DNA of 64,000 nt, from contig JAKJHU010000030.1 of NCBI GenBank assembly GCA_022316685.1, positions 5,339,058-5,403,057 on the forward strand, read 5' to 3'. Each line of letters starts with the position of its first letter. Position 1 is the first letter of the stretch. Source of the stretch: Progne subis subis (taxonomy: Eukaryota; Chordata; Aves; Passeriformes; Hirundinidae). Both the position numbers and the translations under genes were made by a program. Below, piece after piece: positions 24,985-37,460 of the stretch. A model generated the notes under the pieces. That model was not told where the DNA came from, made no database searches, and was given only the letters and a program-made list of their open reading frames with translations.

Positions 24985-25627
24985 AGGGGCTGCTTGTTGG
25001 AGCTTAAATTCCCCACATTCAGGTGGTTTTAGAGTCTTTTTTGCCCTCTGCAAAGCTCTGAGCCAAACGCAGGAAAAGACGGAGTCTTCAAGGTCACATG
25101 CTTCATGTTTATTAGTTCTTATCTTACAATTTTCTCAGTGTCCTGCAAGATGTTTGCCACGGCTCGGACATCTGGTGACTCCCCCCGTCCCAGGTTGTCC
25201 TCATCTTTTATACTAATTGCTACGTATTCGATATTTACTATTTATTACCAATGTCTATCACTATTACTAAAAAGGTCATCTTCTCTTTGATCCAATCCTC
25301 ACAAACTACTTTGTGCCAACGTCACTGCAGAAATGGAGTGAGGGAAGAAGAAAGAAGAAGGAGGAGGCAACGCCCCAAATTCTCCATCTTGCCCCCATTC
25401 ACTTCAATATAAGAAACCCAAAACCACTGTTTTTTCACCCTGTGATATACTAAACTACAATCTTTCACACTCTTGTGGCCTGCAATGCTTCCTGCAGTGC
25501 AAGAAGCCTCTCCCATGGACTGAAATCAAATCCAGTGTCTCTCTGAGCTCTGGGCTGTGGTCCCAGACCCCCCTGCCCAGGTCTCTGACCCTCCAGGGCC
25601 ACCAAAGGAATGCCCTGGACTCCAACA
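24985..25627 (-). mobile_element. 5' LTR of an endogenous retrovirus (family A)
   Basis: Aligns over most of its length with the solo LTR at 18,898-19,543 on the same strand. On the minus strand it starts TGTTGGAGTCC. It holds a TATA box (TATAAAAG) near 25205-25212 and an AATAAA polyadenylation signal at 25108-25113, about 95 bases downstream. It is followed on the minus strand by primer-binding-site-like repeats, so it is a 5' LTR. The left edge (24985) is inferred from the length of the other copy and the TGG start of the leader; the last 35 bases differ from the other copy. Confidence 0.75.
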
Positions 25628-28600
25628 AGCATCCTGCCCATGGGAACACGTATAAAGAAGAATCCAGGAAATTATTTGAGATAAAAAAACTCAAAAAAAT
25701 GTTCTGAAGTGTCTTTGCTGTTTTATTGCTCCATTTGCCGTGCTGCATATCCAACTTGTTTCATACTTAAACAAAATAAATTAATCATTAGGGCTGCAAA
25801 GAAAACATTTCTAATTGAAAGATAAATAGACTCCAGAGAAACCTCCTCCAGGAAAGAACTGACAAAATAGGAAATAGCAGCATAGGAGTAACACAACACT
25901 TGGGGAATAAAAATAACAGAAACATCAACAGTCTTGTAATAAAAACAAACACATCCAAACATTACGTGAATGATACAACCACTCAGAAGTCATAATTTTT
26001 TCATCTCTTTAGGAAGAACTAAGATGTAAGCATGCAATGCCTATCTGCAGGGAAGCAAACTCGATTCTAACCTAGTTTTAGCAGATGAGCATCATACATA
26101 CTAAATTTTAGATCTGCAACAGTTAAATCAAGGAAAAACAGTTAGTGGCAATTACAGAAAGTGAATGATTCACTGCAAGGTTGTTTCTTTCACATTCTCT
26201 CTTTCCTGTTCTCCTCCAAACAAGAACATACTTACCTTAACTTCATTTTTTCCAGACACTGATACCCATTCTTAGGCTTCAAATCCTGTCAGTGTTTTTT
26301 TGTACACACCCTGTTAGTTAACAGACCTGTTCACACAGATGAAAGATACTATTCAATATTTTGCTGACTTAGAGTTATTATCTCACATCAGTGGGCGAAA
26401 CACCCAGCTTCACCTCCCTCCGTGCTTTGTGTGGCAGCAGAGAAGGACATAATGGCTCTCTCAGAAGCAGGACACCTTCAGCCCTGTGGTGCTTTCTTGC
26501 ACATTACTGATGCTGCACAAGAGGAGCTGTGATTCCCCACAAGGCTCCCAGCAGCACACCCGTGGGCAAGGATCCCAAAATCAGGGCGTTAATGAGAGAG
26601 GGTCAGCACCTCATCAAAAAGTATCTTTTTAAACTTAAGGAACTTTCTATCTTAAGGAACATATGACAAGCATCCAACACACTGCATTTTTCACCAGTCA
26701 GCTAAAGACATGAGCTAGAAGAGGGCTCTCTGCCAATTTTTGATTTTCCGGCACCTGCTACGGAAACAGAAAGATTGTTCATAAAACATCTGTGAGAGAA
26801 AACTCAGCCTGGTGTCAGAGAAGTCTTTTTCCCTCACCAATATTTCTGGAGCTATGGCTTTGGGGTGTACTCAGACTTCAGAAAGAGCATCCACCCTTGC
26901 AATAGGAGGAAATATGCAAATAAAATAAAAAATAACTAAAAAAGAGATTGGATGAGGAAATGAAAGTGACCCATTGGACTAATGACTAATTACAGCATCT
27001 ATAGCTTAGAGAGGCTGACAGATGTAAAGCCAGAGTACACAGCAGTGTTTACCAGTGGGCATTGTTTAAACATAATGCAGGATGTGGTTACCCTTCCTCC
27101 TTGTCAGCCACAGAATGTTACAAAAAATGAGTATTTAGTGCTGCAGAAAAAAGACACTCAGTTAAGCAGACAGAGTTAAAATTATGTGACATTCATGATA
27201 AACATGTAAACATTTGTACTGGCAGTATCCTTCATTTCTCATCCTCTGCACAGACAGATGCATGTATCCCCACACACATTTACCTACAGAGGGAAGGCAA
27301 GTGTTGCCATCACACACTGTATGGTAGAACATGCAAATATATAGACATAATTAGTGTGTAAATACATGAATTATGTGAAATTTAGAAATGTGAGCTGTAT
27401 CAGTGGGACAAACTTAGCAAGTCTGCCACCTTGCATTGTAGCTTCTATCTTGCAAAAATCCTTGTTGCACTGTTGATGGTTTGGGCAGCTTGCTCTGATG
27501 CTCACCAACATGCCTCTAATGTCTACTTAATTTACAACAGCTCATACACAGATGGTCTTGGGCTGGCCTTGTCCTTTCCCAGATAACTGTTGTTCACTGT
27601 GATGTCTGATCTATTTATGGACAGCATCAGTGTCTCTGTCACTTTCTGGTCCCAGTGTGACTGAGCATTCAACTCTATTTCCTCTATAAGTAAAAGTGTA
27701 TGAGAATATATACACCTGTCTGAGGACATGAATTCAAAATGATTGGTTGGTTGCCTGGTTTTCTTGTTCCTGAGGTGGAAAACAATTTCCTCTGCAGACA
27801 GTTCAGAACTAAGAATGAGCTTCATCACTGTCACCAAGCAGTGGCTGGACTCTTATATTGCTCTGCAGGCTGGGATCTCTGACCAGATTGCCTCCTTCAC
27901 ACATCTGAGTGGAACCATGCAGATGTCAAAGGAAACCTCCCTCCAGCAGAAATTGCATATATTTTTCATAATTATAATAAAATCCTGACTAGACAGATCT
28001 TTCATCTGCCTTAACAGATAAAAATAATATTTAAAACTCTGTTAACACCATTCCTTAGTAGCCATGATGCAGAGCTGCTTGTGTACTGGGAAAGCAGACA
28101 GCAAAGAGTTTTGGCTACAGTTATGCCAAAACATTAACTTTTTGGACTAAAGTGATCTCCTCCTGCCTGTTCATACATCAGTTGATTAATAAATATCCTC
28201 TTAGTTTTCTTCTCTTTGTCATATGCTGATGGTTTTGTTACTTCTTTCATATCTTTGTCCATAAACTGAATAAAAGAAATAAGTCATGAAAGATGGAAAG
28301 TTTTCCTTTGAGAAAATAATTACTTGAACTTGACTTTGTGGGAAAAAAACCTTAGTTAAAGAGGAAATGCTGTGAGGAAACTTGACAGGGTTCTACCAAA
28401 GACTGATGCTTCTGAAAATTAATGAAAACAACAAAAAATTAAATTCTCAGGATTTATAGGTGCTTTCACAGTTCAAGAATACTTCTAAAATCTAAAGCAG
28501 ATGATACACAATTTGCCAGGCAGCACAGAGGTGGAAACGATCCTTATCTGTTCCAGCCACTTACAGCATCATGATCCACTGCTTGGCTGCCACCCGCCTT

Positions 28601-28690
28601 CTCTAACCCCCACCAGGAACCTTCCCCTCAGTTCCTCATTGCTGGCTGCTGCACGGGTGGGAAACAGCATTTCTGTGTCACATTATCTCA
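25628..28690. other. No gene recognised
   Basis: AT-rich unique sequence. Short open frames only, no recognised repeat family. Confidence 0.55.
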
Positions 28691-28694
28691 GGCA

Positions 28695-28805
28695 GACGCC
28701 CAGCCTGGCCCCGAGGTGGGAATGAGCCTGCCCTGGAGCCTGCGTCCCCTCCAACGCGCGCCCGAGGCCGCCCGCGCTGCCAGCCAGGCCAGAGGGCACC
28801 CCGGG
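28695..28805. promoter_or_regulatory. Small CpG-dense patch
   Basis: About 11 CpG dinucleotides in 110 bases, including a CGCGCG run near 28757, in CpG-poor surroundings. It may be a remnant of an old CpG island or of a GC-rich repeat. No start site or exon could be assigned. Confidence 0.2.
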
Positions 28806-31800
28806 ACTGACAGGACATGCACTCTCTGCGGTCAGATAAATCCTTCTGAGACTTTGTTCCCATGCTGGGAAGAGGCACCAATTTTTATGTATTAGATCTG
28901 CTTCATCCTGCTGTTTTCTCTCTGGTCTCAGCCTGACTTCCAGTGAAACCAGCAGCGGTACGTGCTCTTATCCCTGGGATCAGGATGCTCACAGTGTCAT
29001 GGAAACCATTTGGCTACGCTGGCCCTGTGCTGCTCAGAAGTTATTTGCAGAGACAGAAAAGGTAAGACCAATGTATAGAGGGCTAAAAACGTAAGTCTAG
29101 TTTGTGAAAAACTACAAACATTTTCTGCTCAGTACCACACACAATAGAAAAATAGATGCCACTTCCCAGGTGTGATTATGAAAAGGTGGAAAATCAGGGT
29201 TGCAACTCTTTTCATCAGCAGGCCTGATGAAACACATCCTTAGGAGTGACTACACACTGCCAATTGCTTTTAAAACATGAAACATAAGAGCTTCTCTTGT
29301 CCGCATCATGAGCTCCTGGGAAGAGATTTCCTCTTGCTTTCCAGCATCTGATTTACAGCGTGACCTTGGAGAAATATGCTTTTACTGACTTATTTTGACC
29401 AGACAAACTTGTCATTCCTGCAGCCATTCTGCATTTGGCAAATCTCTGGATAGATGGTACCGAGGGTAAGCACCCAAGCAGCGAATTTTGGGGCCAGAGG
29501 CATTTGTGCTGGGAACCTCTGTAGTCCTGCAGCTGCAATAGCTGAACTGCAAACAGCAGAGCCAGAGTGCAGCCTTGTGCTTCGTGCTCTGCCCCTCTCT
29601 CTGCTTATGTGTGCTTTCATCTCCAGCTGTCCTCTTCTTCAAAAACAAGGTCAAAATCAACACAGCAACCTGAGAGCTACCAGCAGAACCAAGCACGGTT
29701 TTCCCTTACCCTCACTCCTTATCCACTTCATACCCCTTCTCAAATGGCACTTGATGCCTTTTTTTTTTTTTTTCTTTCAACTTAATTATCATAGTTTTTT
29801 CTTTAGAAAAGATTATCTCTGAATAAAAAGTCACATTAGGAAAAAAGGATTACATCTTTGTGTTGCTAAAGCCAATTTTTTGTTTTTAGCTTTGATCATG
29901 CCAGGTATCTTCTTTCTGATTTTGCTCAATCAATAGATAAAAAAAATCTGTTTTAATTAGGAACATATTTTTACTTGTACAACAGAAGCCCAGTCTCAAA
30001 CTGGTAGTAGCACTGATGTAATGATTATGTCTTAAAAAAAGAGACAACAAAAAAATAATGAAATTCTACAAAAACCTAAAAATCTGGGCCCATTTTCTTT
30101 AACACCTACTGTTAGCAGCTTGAAGCCTGACTGAACTGATGGATTGATCCCTTCCATTAATTTAGGTATATTTAAACAACAGTGTTAAGAAAGACGTTAT
30201 GGAATTTTGCCAGTCACAGAGACTGGCAAAAACTATATTCCCCTAAAGCCATTTTTAACTGTTCTTTCTACAATTACACTTCATCCTTTGTGTGGAAAAA
30301 TGATGCATTTTGGACATGTACAAACATGGTTTTATGTACAAGCAGAGAAATATTTGCCTAGCAGAATAAATTACAATGTTGTTTAATTACTGGAAAACTC
30401 AAATTATATATAGCAATAATTGTATGTGGCCATCCAGCAATCACAGGTACAGAGCAAAGTAAAATAGCCTGAAAACATTCAGGGGCTGTTGGTGTCACAA
30501 AATGCCATTTCACTTAGTGTGTTACAGTCTGCAGCATTAATTATTGAGCTCTGCTTGGGAAAAGTCTTGACAGAATATAAATTGCCTTTTTTTGTCTACC
30601 ACAAGTAACAAATAATCATTATCAAAGATAATTCATTCCCTCTCACATGGCTGCAGTGGCTGCTCATTAAAAATAGCAACCAAAACCAAACAGTGGAAAC
30701 AAAGAATAAATTTGAAGATGTCATGAGGCTTTCCAAAGGAGCTTTTATCCAAGTCTGGAATTACTCCGATTACATGTATTAGGTCAAGAGCATCTAAGTT
30801 TGACAATATTTCAGCAAAGGCGTCAGCAGAGGCTCTTCACTGCGGTTCCAGATCGGTCCCTGTCCCGTGGCCGGGCCAGGCCGGTGGCACAGGCAGCAGG
30901 GAGCCAGCACTGGGGGTGCCCACACAGGCAGGGTGTTGAGGGCAGGATGAGAAAAGCCCTCCCTGGGGACCAGAAGCACCACAATTGCATTTCTGAAATA
31001 CTCCAAATCACACACACTGCATTTTAATAAAAATTACTCATTTCCCTAAACAACAGCAAGAACAATAATTTGCTACATCATTAACACCAACACTTCCCTC
31101 CTGACTTCAAGAGACGCATGCTGGCATAGGCTCAGATTTTTTTTCTGTTGAAGTGCAGATATTCCATCTCGAAATAAAAGTTATGCAACTGTATTTTGTA
31201 CCTCTGATCAAGACCAACTGCTTGACTGACTCCTGTATTACACAGGAACAAAATGTTCTGTCAAAACTATTAATACCAAATCTTTCAGGAAAAGGTGGAC
31301 TATTTTGGCAGCAAATCCTCGTTTCCAGTGGAGAATAGTCCAAAAGGAAGTCAAGGATCCGGGCTCTAAATGCAAAATAAGGAGCACTTATAAACAGTCT
31401 AGTCGTATTTCCATGCAATGGGGCATTTTTAAAGCTTTTTCTTCCTTCAGTCGTGTATAATCTCATAAACGGTAGTCAATTAAAAGCTTAAAATAAACAA
31501 AGTAAATATTTTCAAAAAGTGTTCCTTACTTAACTAAAGCCAAGAGCTGGGTGTTTTTTAAGCAAAGCAAACTGTGTTATAGCACTCTGCAGGCACCAAG
31601 GGCTGCTCCTGCTTCTCCCCAGGAGCTGGACACACCTGCAACCCACAGCTGGAGAGCCTGGCTCTGCCACACCAACAAATCCACATGTGCAGCACTCGGC
31701 ACTGCTGCCCACGCTGGACTCTGCGCCCCAAACTGGCGATTTCACATGAGCTGAGATGGAGCTGGAGATCAGGATAAGGTGATATATTGGAAAATGGGAT

Positions 31801-32600
31801 GCTGGCAGGTGTTACATCACCACACAGATTTTTCTGAGCAGTTTAAAGCTCAGCCCATGCTTTGGCCATCTAGGCTGCAGGGTGAATCTAATGGCCAATT
31901 TCAGCTCTGACACCAGCATCCACATCAGCACTGCCAGGTCATTTCTCCTGGGCCAGGAGGGGGACAGTGCCCCTCTTGAAAAAAGGAAGTTCAGGTTGAT
32001 GAAGTCTCCACAGCCAACACCTGTACTTTATTTCTACTTCAAGGCTGGAGGGCAGGAGGGTGTTCCATATGAACACAACAGCAGAGCTCAGTTTGGGGCA
32101 TGAAGTGAGGGAGCTTAGCCAGGCCTCTGTGCAGCCAGCCCTCAGCCATGTTCCCAGTCCTCAGCAGGCGCTCTTCTCTCCATGGGATCTCTCAGCCTGC
32201 AAGTGCATCACAGCTGGCACAGAGGCTGCAAAATGGTGAAATGTTCTGGACACAAATGCAGAAAGATAATTTCTGCTGGTTTCCTTGCTCTCCAGCGTCA
32301 ATAAAGGATAGTAAATCCTTAGCATAAAGGAAAATAAATGCAGAGAAAATAGCTTGTTTTCTATTTGAAACATAATAAAAGTATGGCCACCCATATGAAG
32401 GAGTCACCAAGGCCATGTTGCAGGTCACCACTGCTCAGGCAGACACAGAAAGTGGCAGATGCTGGTTGCTGGCTTGGACAAGTTCCTAAAGACAAAATAA
32501 ACACACAGAATCTTGGTTTTACATATTACATCATCAAGTCGCCATCCAAGAAAACAATGAACAGAAGCTTTTAAGAACAAAACTGGGCAAGACTTACATG
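28806..32600. other. No gene recognised
   Basis: Unique AT-rich sequence with a T15 run at 29759-29773 and a short GC-richer segment at 30830-30970. See the separate entry for a candidate noncoding conserved element at 30.5 kb. Confidence 0.5.
30500..30700. promoter_or_regulatory. Candidate conserved noncoding element (weak)
   Basis: A/T-rich, repeat-free DNA with several homeodomain-like cores (ATTAATTATTG near 30536, AATAATCATTATC near 30610, CTCATTAAAAATAG near 30662) and no open frame. This is the texture of vertebrate developmental enhancers, but texture alone is weak evidence. No conservation data can be seen here. Confidence 0.15.
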
Positions 32601-32603
32601 AGT

Positions 32604-32973
32604 TGTGGTTTAACCCCAGATGGTAACTCAGCCCATACTGCTTCTTGCTTGTTCCCCCAGTAAGATAGGGAAGAGGATTGGAAGAAGAAAAGTGAGAACA
32701 CTCATGGATAAAGACATTTTAAAAGGAACAGCAAAAAACACATGGACAACCAAATAAAAACAAGGCATTCATTGCAAAGTGGTTTCCATGGACGGGCAGG
32801 TGTTCAGTCATCCCTAGGAAAGCAGGGCCTCATCATGGGTAATGGGAGACTTTGGAAGACAAATGCCATCACTCTGAACATCCTCCTCTTCCTCCTTCTT
32901 TCCCCAGCTTTATATGATGAGCGTGGTGCCGTATGGTGTGGGATTTCCCTCTAGTCAGCTGGGGTCAGCTGTC
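32604..32973 (-). mobile_element. LTR fragment of a bird endogenous retrovirus (family C)
   Basis: Its + strand starts TGTGGTTTAACCCC and includes 'ggcaggtgttcagtcatc', 'ccatcactctgaacatcc' and CAGCTTTATATGATGAGC, which I recall as parts of a widespread bird LTR read backwards. On the minus strand the last gives a TATA box (CATATAAAGCTG) near 32908-32919. The upstream half of U3 is absent beyond about 32973, so it is truncated. Family name not assigned. Confidence 0.6.
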
Positions 32974-34100
32974 AGATAGATGATATTCGCACTTTGTCTA
33001 GCTCATACCACACAAAAACCTGTAATCTGGCTTTACAACCAATGAAGAGAGCCTGCTCACTAGAGCTGTTTTGAGTAAGCATATTTTAGCACTCCCATTT
33101 CCAGATGATACCCTGAACAACATTTTTCCATGGAGCCATGCCCAGCACATTGCCAGGACACCACAAGGAGATTGGCTGCAGACATATACATTCCACCAGC
33201 AGCACGACTCTGCATCCTTTCACCAGTGGGAAAACTCATGTGTTCATCAGGTCTGAAAACTGTTCATTCCAGCACATGGGCACCACAGACCCTGAAAAAA
33301 TTACTTTTCTTAGGTCTCAGTATTTAGCAAATGCTTCTCACTAGCTGGTTATCTCGTCATCAAATAAAAGTCCTACTCATGCTATTGACTCATAATATGT
33401 AAGGAAACAGGAGAGAGTTGTAACTAATCGAGCCTTGGTCCATGGGTGGGTGTAAAAGCAATTTGTTTAATTCAAGTTGGAAGCCACAGAAGCAAAGCAT
33501 TAAAGCTCATTTTACAATATTTATATAATTGTAATATTTGAAAAGCCATTCTCCTTCTGATTTATCAAGATTGGGTTTAGCTGTTTGCTTTCCCAGTTTT
33601 TGCAGGAGCATGGCAGCAGTACCAGCACAACAGCAGCACACTGGGGCTGGCACAGGGCAGTGCATTGCCAAACACCTTCCAGCACCCATGCAGGAGCTGT
33701 CCAGGGGTACACAAGAAAAACCTGCACCCTCAACCCCACCAGGGGCATGGAGGAAGGTGTCTTAACACAGGAGAAGGGGAAAGACATGCCAAAGAGCACC
33801 TCCATCTGCTCTTCCACCAGCAGACAAAGTGGGACCTCCCCGGACTCAGACATGACCATCATTCTGGTCCTTGAGAACTCTTATATTTTTGTGGTATTAA
33901 GCTGCCCATTCCATCTCATCTTTAAATCATGCCTCATCAGCAGCCAAAGCCTGCACCAATTCTCCTACCCTTGCTGGCTCTCTGACTTAGCTGCACCCGT
34001 CCTTCCCTCCATATCTCCTGCTCCACACCCTCCCCTTCTTTACCTCCACAAACCCCTCCAAGCTCCTCATCTCCTTTGACAGTATAATTATTCAGCCTCC
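32974..34100. other. No gene recognised
   Basis: Unique sequence. A 164-codon open frame on the + strand (33585-34079) has no recognisable domain. Confidence 0.5.
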
Positions 34101-34103
34101 TGC

Positions 34104-34252
34104 GCATCCCTGCGACATCTATCAAGATCAAGTTGGATGGGGCCCTGAGCAACCTGCTCTAGTGGAAAATATCCCTGCCATTGGTAGAAGGGTTGGAACC
34201 GGATGATCTTTAAGGTCCCCTCCAACCCAAACCATCCTATGATTCTGTGACC
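34104..34252 (+). mobile_element. CR1 LINE 3' end, short
   Basis: A roughly 150-base stump with the landmarks GTTGGATGGGGCCCTGAGC (about 34132) and CCAACCCAAACCATCC (about 34222), ending in TATGATTCTGTGA. Heavily 5'-truncated, as most CR1 copies are. Confidence 0.9.
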
Positions 34253-35325
34253 TTCCCTCCTTTGCCAACAGCAGTCAGCAACTGAAACCTCCTCACAGGG
34301 CTGGCTAAGTACCAAAAATTCACATCTGGCCTTACATCGCTGCATGGACAGCATTTACACATGGCTGTGGGTTTCCATCCATTGCAATGATAAAGAAAGC
34401 TAGAGAAGGATTTCACACTAGGGAGGGAGAAGAAAAAGAGGCAGATAATAAGTTCATGAAACTTGTGCTGCAGTGCTGTATCAAGTCATAAGCCCAGTAC
34501 CAGATGTCTAGAGAAAACGCAGGCACAGAAATCTCGAAGCAGTGTGGCTCAGAGGACAAGCTTCCACCCACTCCCAGGAGCCGGTGCTAGGAATGAGCAC
34601 TTGGATTTCTGCCACCTTTACCCTTAGTTTCCATCTTAATTTTCACCTTTCACAAGTTGTCCTTCAAATAAGCTCATTCAGGATTATGTAATGGTTTACC
34701 TGTGGCTGGGGACACACAGTCTGGATGGCAGAAAACATGCCAGGAAACACCAGCTCACACACTGAGCAGCGCAACTCTGCTGCAGCCCTCATTTGTGCCA
34801 TACACAGGTTCTCCTGCTCCACTCCTAGCTGCCTTCTCCTTGTCTGGGGAATGTCAGCCAGTTTAAGGACATTCAGTAGCACTGTCTTCAGCTTTCATAC
34901 AGCACACTAGACAAATTCCAACCAGCATTGCATTGTCGTGTATCGCACCTTTCACAATGCTCTCGATGTATCACAGCAGAAAATTAGGAAAAGCAGTGAT
35001 ATACTGTGAGTATGCAGGGCTTTAAAATCAAATGTACATGGACTTGAACACAGATACAGTCTCTAATTCAACATCCAGTCTTCTACAGTCGTGCCTTTGT
35101 GCTGTCCATATTGTGCAATGAGTTTGTGCAGAACCCATGCTCAGGCCTGGCCCATCCCCACCATCTATGCTGTAGGGTGGAAAAGGCAGGGAATTACAGA
35201 ATGTGTTGTAGAGTTTGTTTCTTTGGCTGGTGGCAGGAAAGAAAACATGCACCAAGCATCCTCTTCTTTCCTTTCTGGGATGAACCCACAGCGCTGAACA
35301 TGTAGGTAAAACCACTGATCGAAGA
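34253..35325. other. No gene recognised
   Basis: Unique sequence between the CR1 stump and the LTR relic. Its right part (35,180-35,325) may still belong to the LTR's U5 or downstream region but the boundary is not visible. Confidence 0.45.
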
Positions 35326-35329
35326 GAAG

Positions 35330-35686
35330 CTTTTGGTCTTTCTACAGAAAGCAGCCCTTTTGCAGCTGCTCCTGGCTCCTAGGGTCACCAGTGCTGGCAG
35401 GCTGTCGCTAGATAACACGAAAAGAGTGATACTCACACAGCCAAGTAAAAAAGCCAAGGGCAAAAGAAGGGAAGTTTACTTAACCTCGTTTATATAGATT
35501 CTGGACAATGACCAGGGATTGGAGAATAAGGTTGCCACCTCTCCACCCCACTGGCCAGACTAGAAGTCCATCAATTGTCCCTCATCAGAGAGGAATGTGA
35601 AAACAATCGCTTTGTTTATGTTACAAGTGTGAGAAGACTCCACTACAAAAATGTAAACATTCAGAAAGCTAAAGAATATGGAAACA
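35330..35686 (-). mobile_element. LTR relic of an endogenous retrovirus (family D)
   Basis: On the minus strand it seems to start at TGTTTCCAT (35686) and carries a TATA box, TCTATATAAACGAGG, near 35483-35497. Its U3 part shares with the relic at 57,890-58,373 a run of about 13 bases (TAACATAAACAAA) and a matching GGCCAG/CTG... segment, in the same order, so both belong to related LTR families. The 3' edge is not clear and no polyadenylation signal was found, so it is decayed or truncated. Confidence 0.55.
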
Positions 35687-35727
35687 GTAGGCACCACTGG
35701 AAGCCTCGACTCCTTCCCTCTGCTGCT

Positions 35728-36127
35728 ACGAACACAGGCTGAGGCAGTTGGGGTTGTTCAACCAGGAGAAGATAAGGCTCCAGAGAAACCTTAGAGCACC
35801 TTCCAGTGTCTAAAAAGGCCTTATAAGAAAGATGGGAACAAATTTTTAGGAGGGCCTCTTGTGATAGGATGAGGAGTATTGGTTTTGAAGTAAAAGAGAA
35901 TAGATTCAGACTATAAGTTAAAAAAAAAAAATACAATCAGAGTGGTGAGGCACAGGAACAGGTTGCTCAGGGAGGTTGTGGATGCCTCATCCTGGGAAAC
36001 AGTCAAGGTCAGGTTGGACCAAGCTCTTAGCAAACTGAACTAGGTGAAGATGTCCATGGCAACAGGGTTGGACTAAATGATGTTTAGAGGCCTCTTCCAA
36101 CTCAAAACCATTCTATAATTCTATGAT
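35728..36127 (+). mobile_element. CR1 LINE 3' end
   Basis: Starts with a GCTGAGGCAGTTGGGGTTGT segment and contains GTGGATGCCTCATCCTGG, GTCAGGTTGGACCAAGC and CTTCCAACTCAAAACC, ending with TTCTATAATTCTATGATC, the CR1 octamer tail. An A12 run sits inside it near 35919. It begins about 40 bases after the edge of the LTR relic. Confidence 0.9.
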
Positions 36128-37460
36128 CTGAAGAGGCAGAGGCCATGCTGACCTAGAGGCAGGACTCCAGTACTTCCTCCCCTGCAGCTGCAGAGCAGAG
36201 AAGCATTGAGGTATCTTGTCTCAGGGCAGGCTGCATGCCCTGGTGCCTCAGATACCTGCTTGAGGACTTTCAAACCTCATTGCAGGGAACATGGGAGGCA
36301 AGTCTGCATGATAAGCACATATGCATTGTTCTGGTCCCAAGGCATGGAGCCTGGAAACAGCTGACTGCCAGAGAAATAGATCAGGAAAGAGGTACTGTCT
36401 TATCAAACTGCTTATCTTAACTCAGGCAAACCCAGAACTTGTCTTAATTTTATTTGGTATTTTTCAAACCAAAGGTAGTGCGAGTGAGCTAATTTGGAAT
36501 GAATACAAAATACTAGTAAATACGCTGCAAAGGGAAAAGCAGATGTGGCAGAGGTAGAGGAGCATTTAGATACTGCTAGACAGCAGTTTCCAAGGGAGCT
36601 GCAGTACCTGAGGTGAGGTATATGGGATGTGCCTGCACAAGAGGCCGGTCACAGTCCTGCAGAGGAAGTGTCCATATGAGCTCCGTGTATGTGTGTGTAT
36701 GTGTAAATATATATACATGTATAGGTCCAAAATCATGTAGGATTTCTGTCAGCATCTCTTTGCAGACTTCTGTTGCCCTGCAAGGAGGTTTTTGGTGAAT
36801 GACTCAGTCATAAGTTTTCTGCCTCTCCCTGAATAAACATTTCAAACTGCTTTCCCCAGGAGCCAGTTTAGTGCTTTCAGATATGAATCTTGTTTAATTT
36901 TTTGTCCCACCTTTTCATCTTTTTAATATTCTTTTAGTAGGTAATGCAATAGCTACTGGTTATTGTGTGGAAATTTGACTTTACAATCCCTGAAATATTT
37001 GGTTTTAATTATGATTAAAGATGCAGAGGAAGATGAAACTCCAGTCCCTTTGGCCAGTCCTTGTGGCTTATTTCATTGCTGTTATTCACTACACATTGTT
37101 TACAATTTCTCAGCCAATTTTCAATCAACAAGAAACTGCAAACTGCTCATATAAAAGCCAGTCTGAATTACTTCTGCAAAAGAGATTTCCTCAGATGCTC
37201 AGCCAAGCTCAGCTCTTACATAACCCAGCTGAGACTGGTGGATTTATCCTAAGGACGAATTTAAACAAATGAATCAAATTCCAGAGTCTCTGACAAATCC
37301 CCACAATCTGGCATCGCTGGGTGCGGGACAGGCTGCCAAGCCTTGGCAGCTCCAACACCCATGCCTGTGCTGTCTGCGACCCATTAACAGGGCTGCAGCC
37401 ACGGCTGGCTGTGACAAACGCGGCGCCTCATCTCCTTTCAGTCACTCTCTGTCTGACGGG
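36128..37460. other. No gene recognised
   Basis: Unique sequence with a short GT/TA-rich stretch at 36686-36720. No recognised feature. Confidence 0.5.

Noticed and set aside
18898..25627. A 6.7-kb provirus with the two family A LTRs as its ends
   Set aside because: The left LTR has its own flanking GGATAC pair, the outer flanks of the two LTRs do not match, no purine-rich tract precedes the left LTR, and no viral gene is visible between them. Independent insertions fit better.
33585..34079. 164-codon open frame on +
   Set aside because: No domain and overlapping alternatives in other frames.
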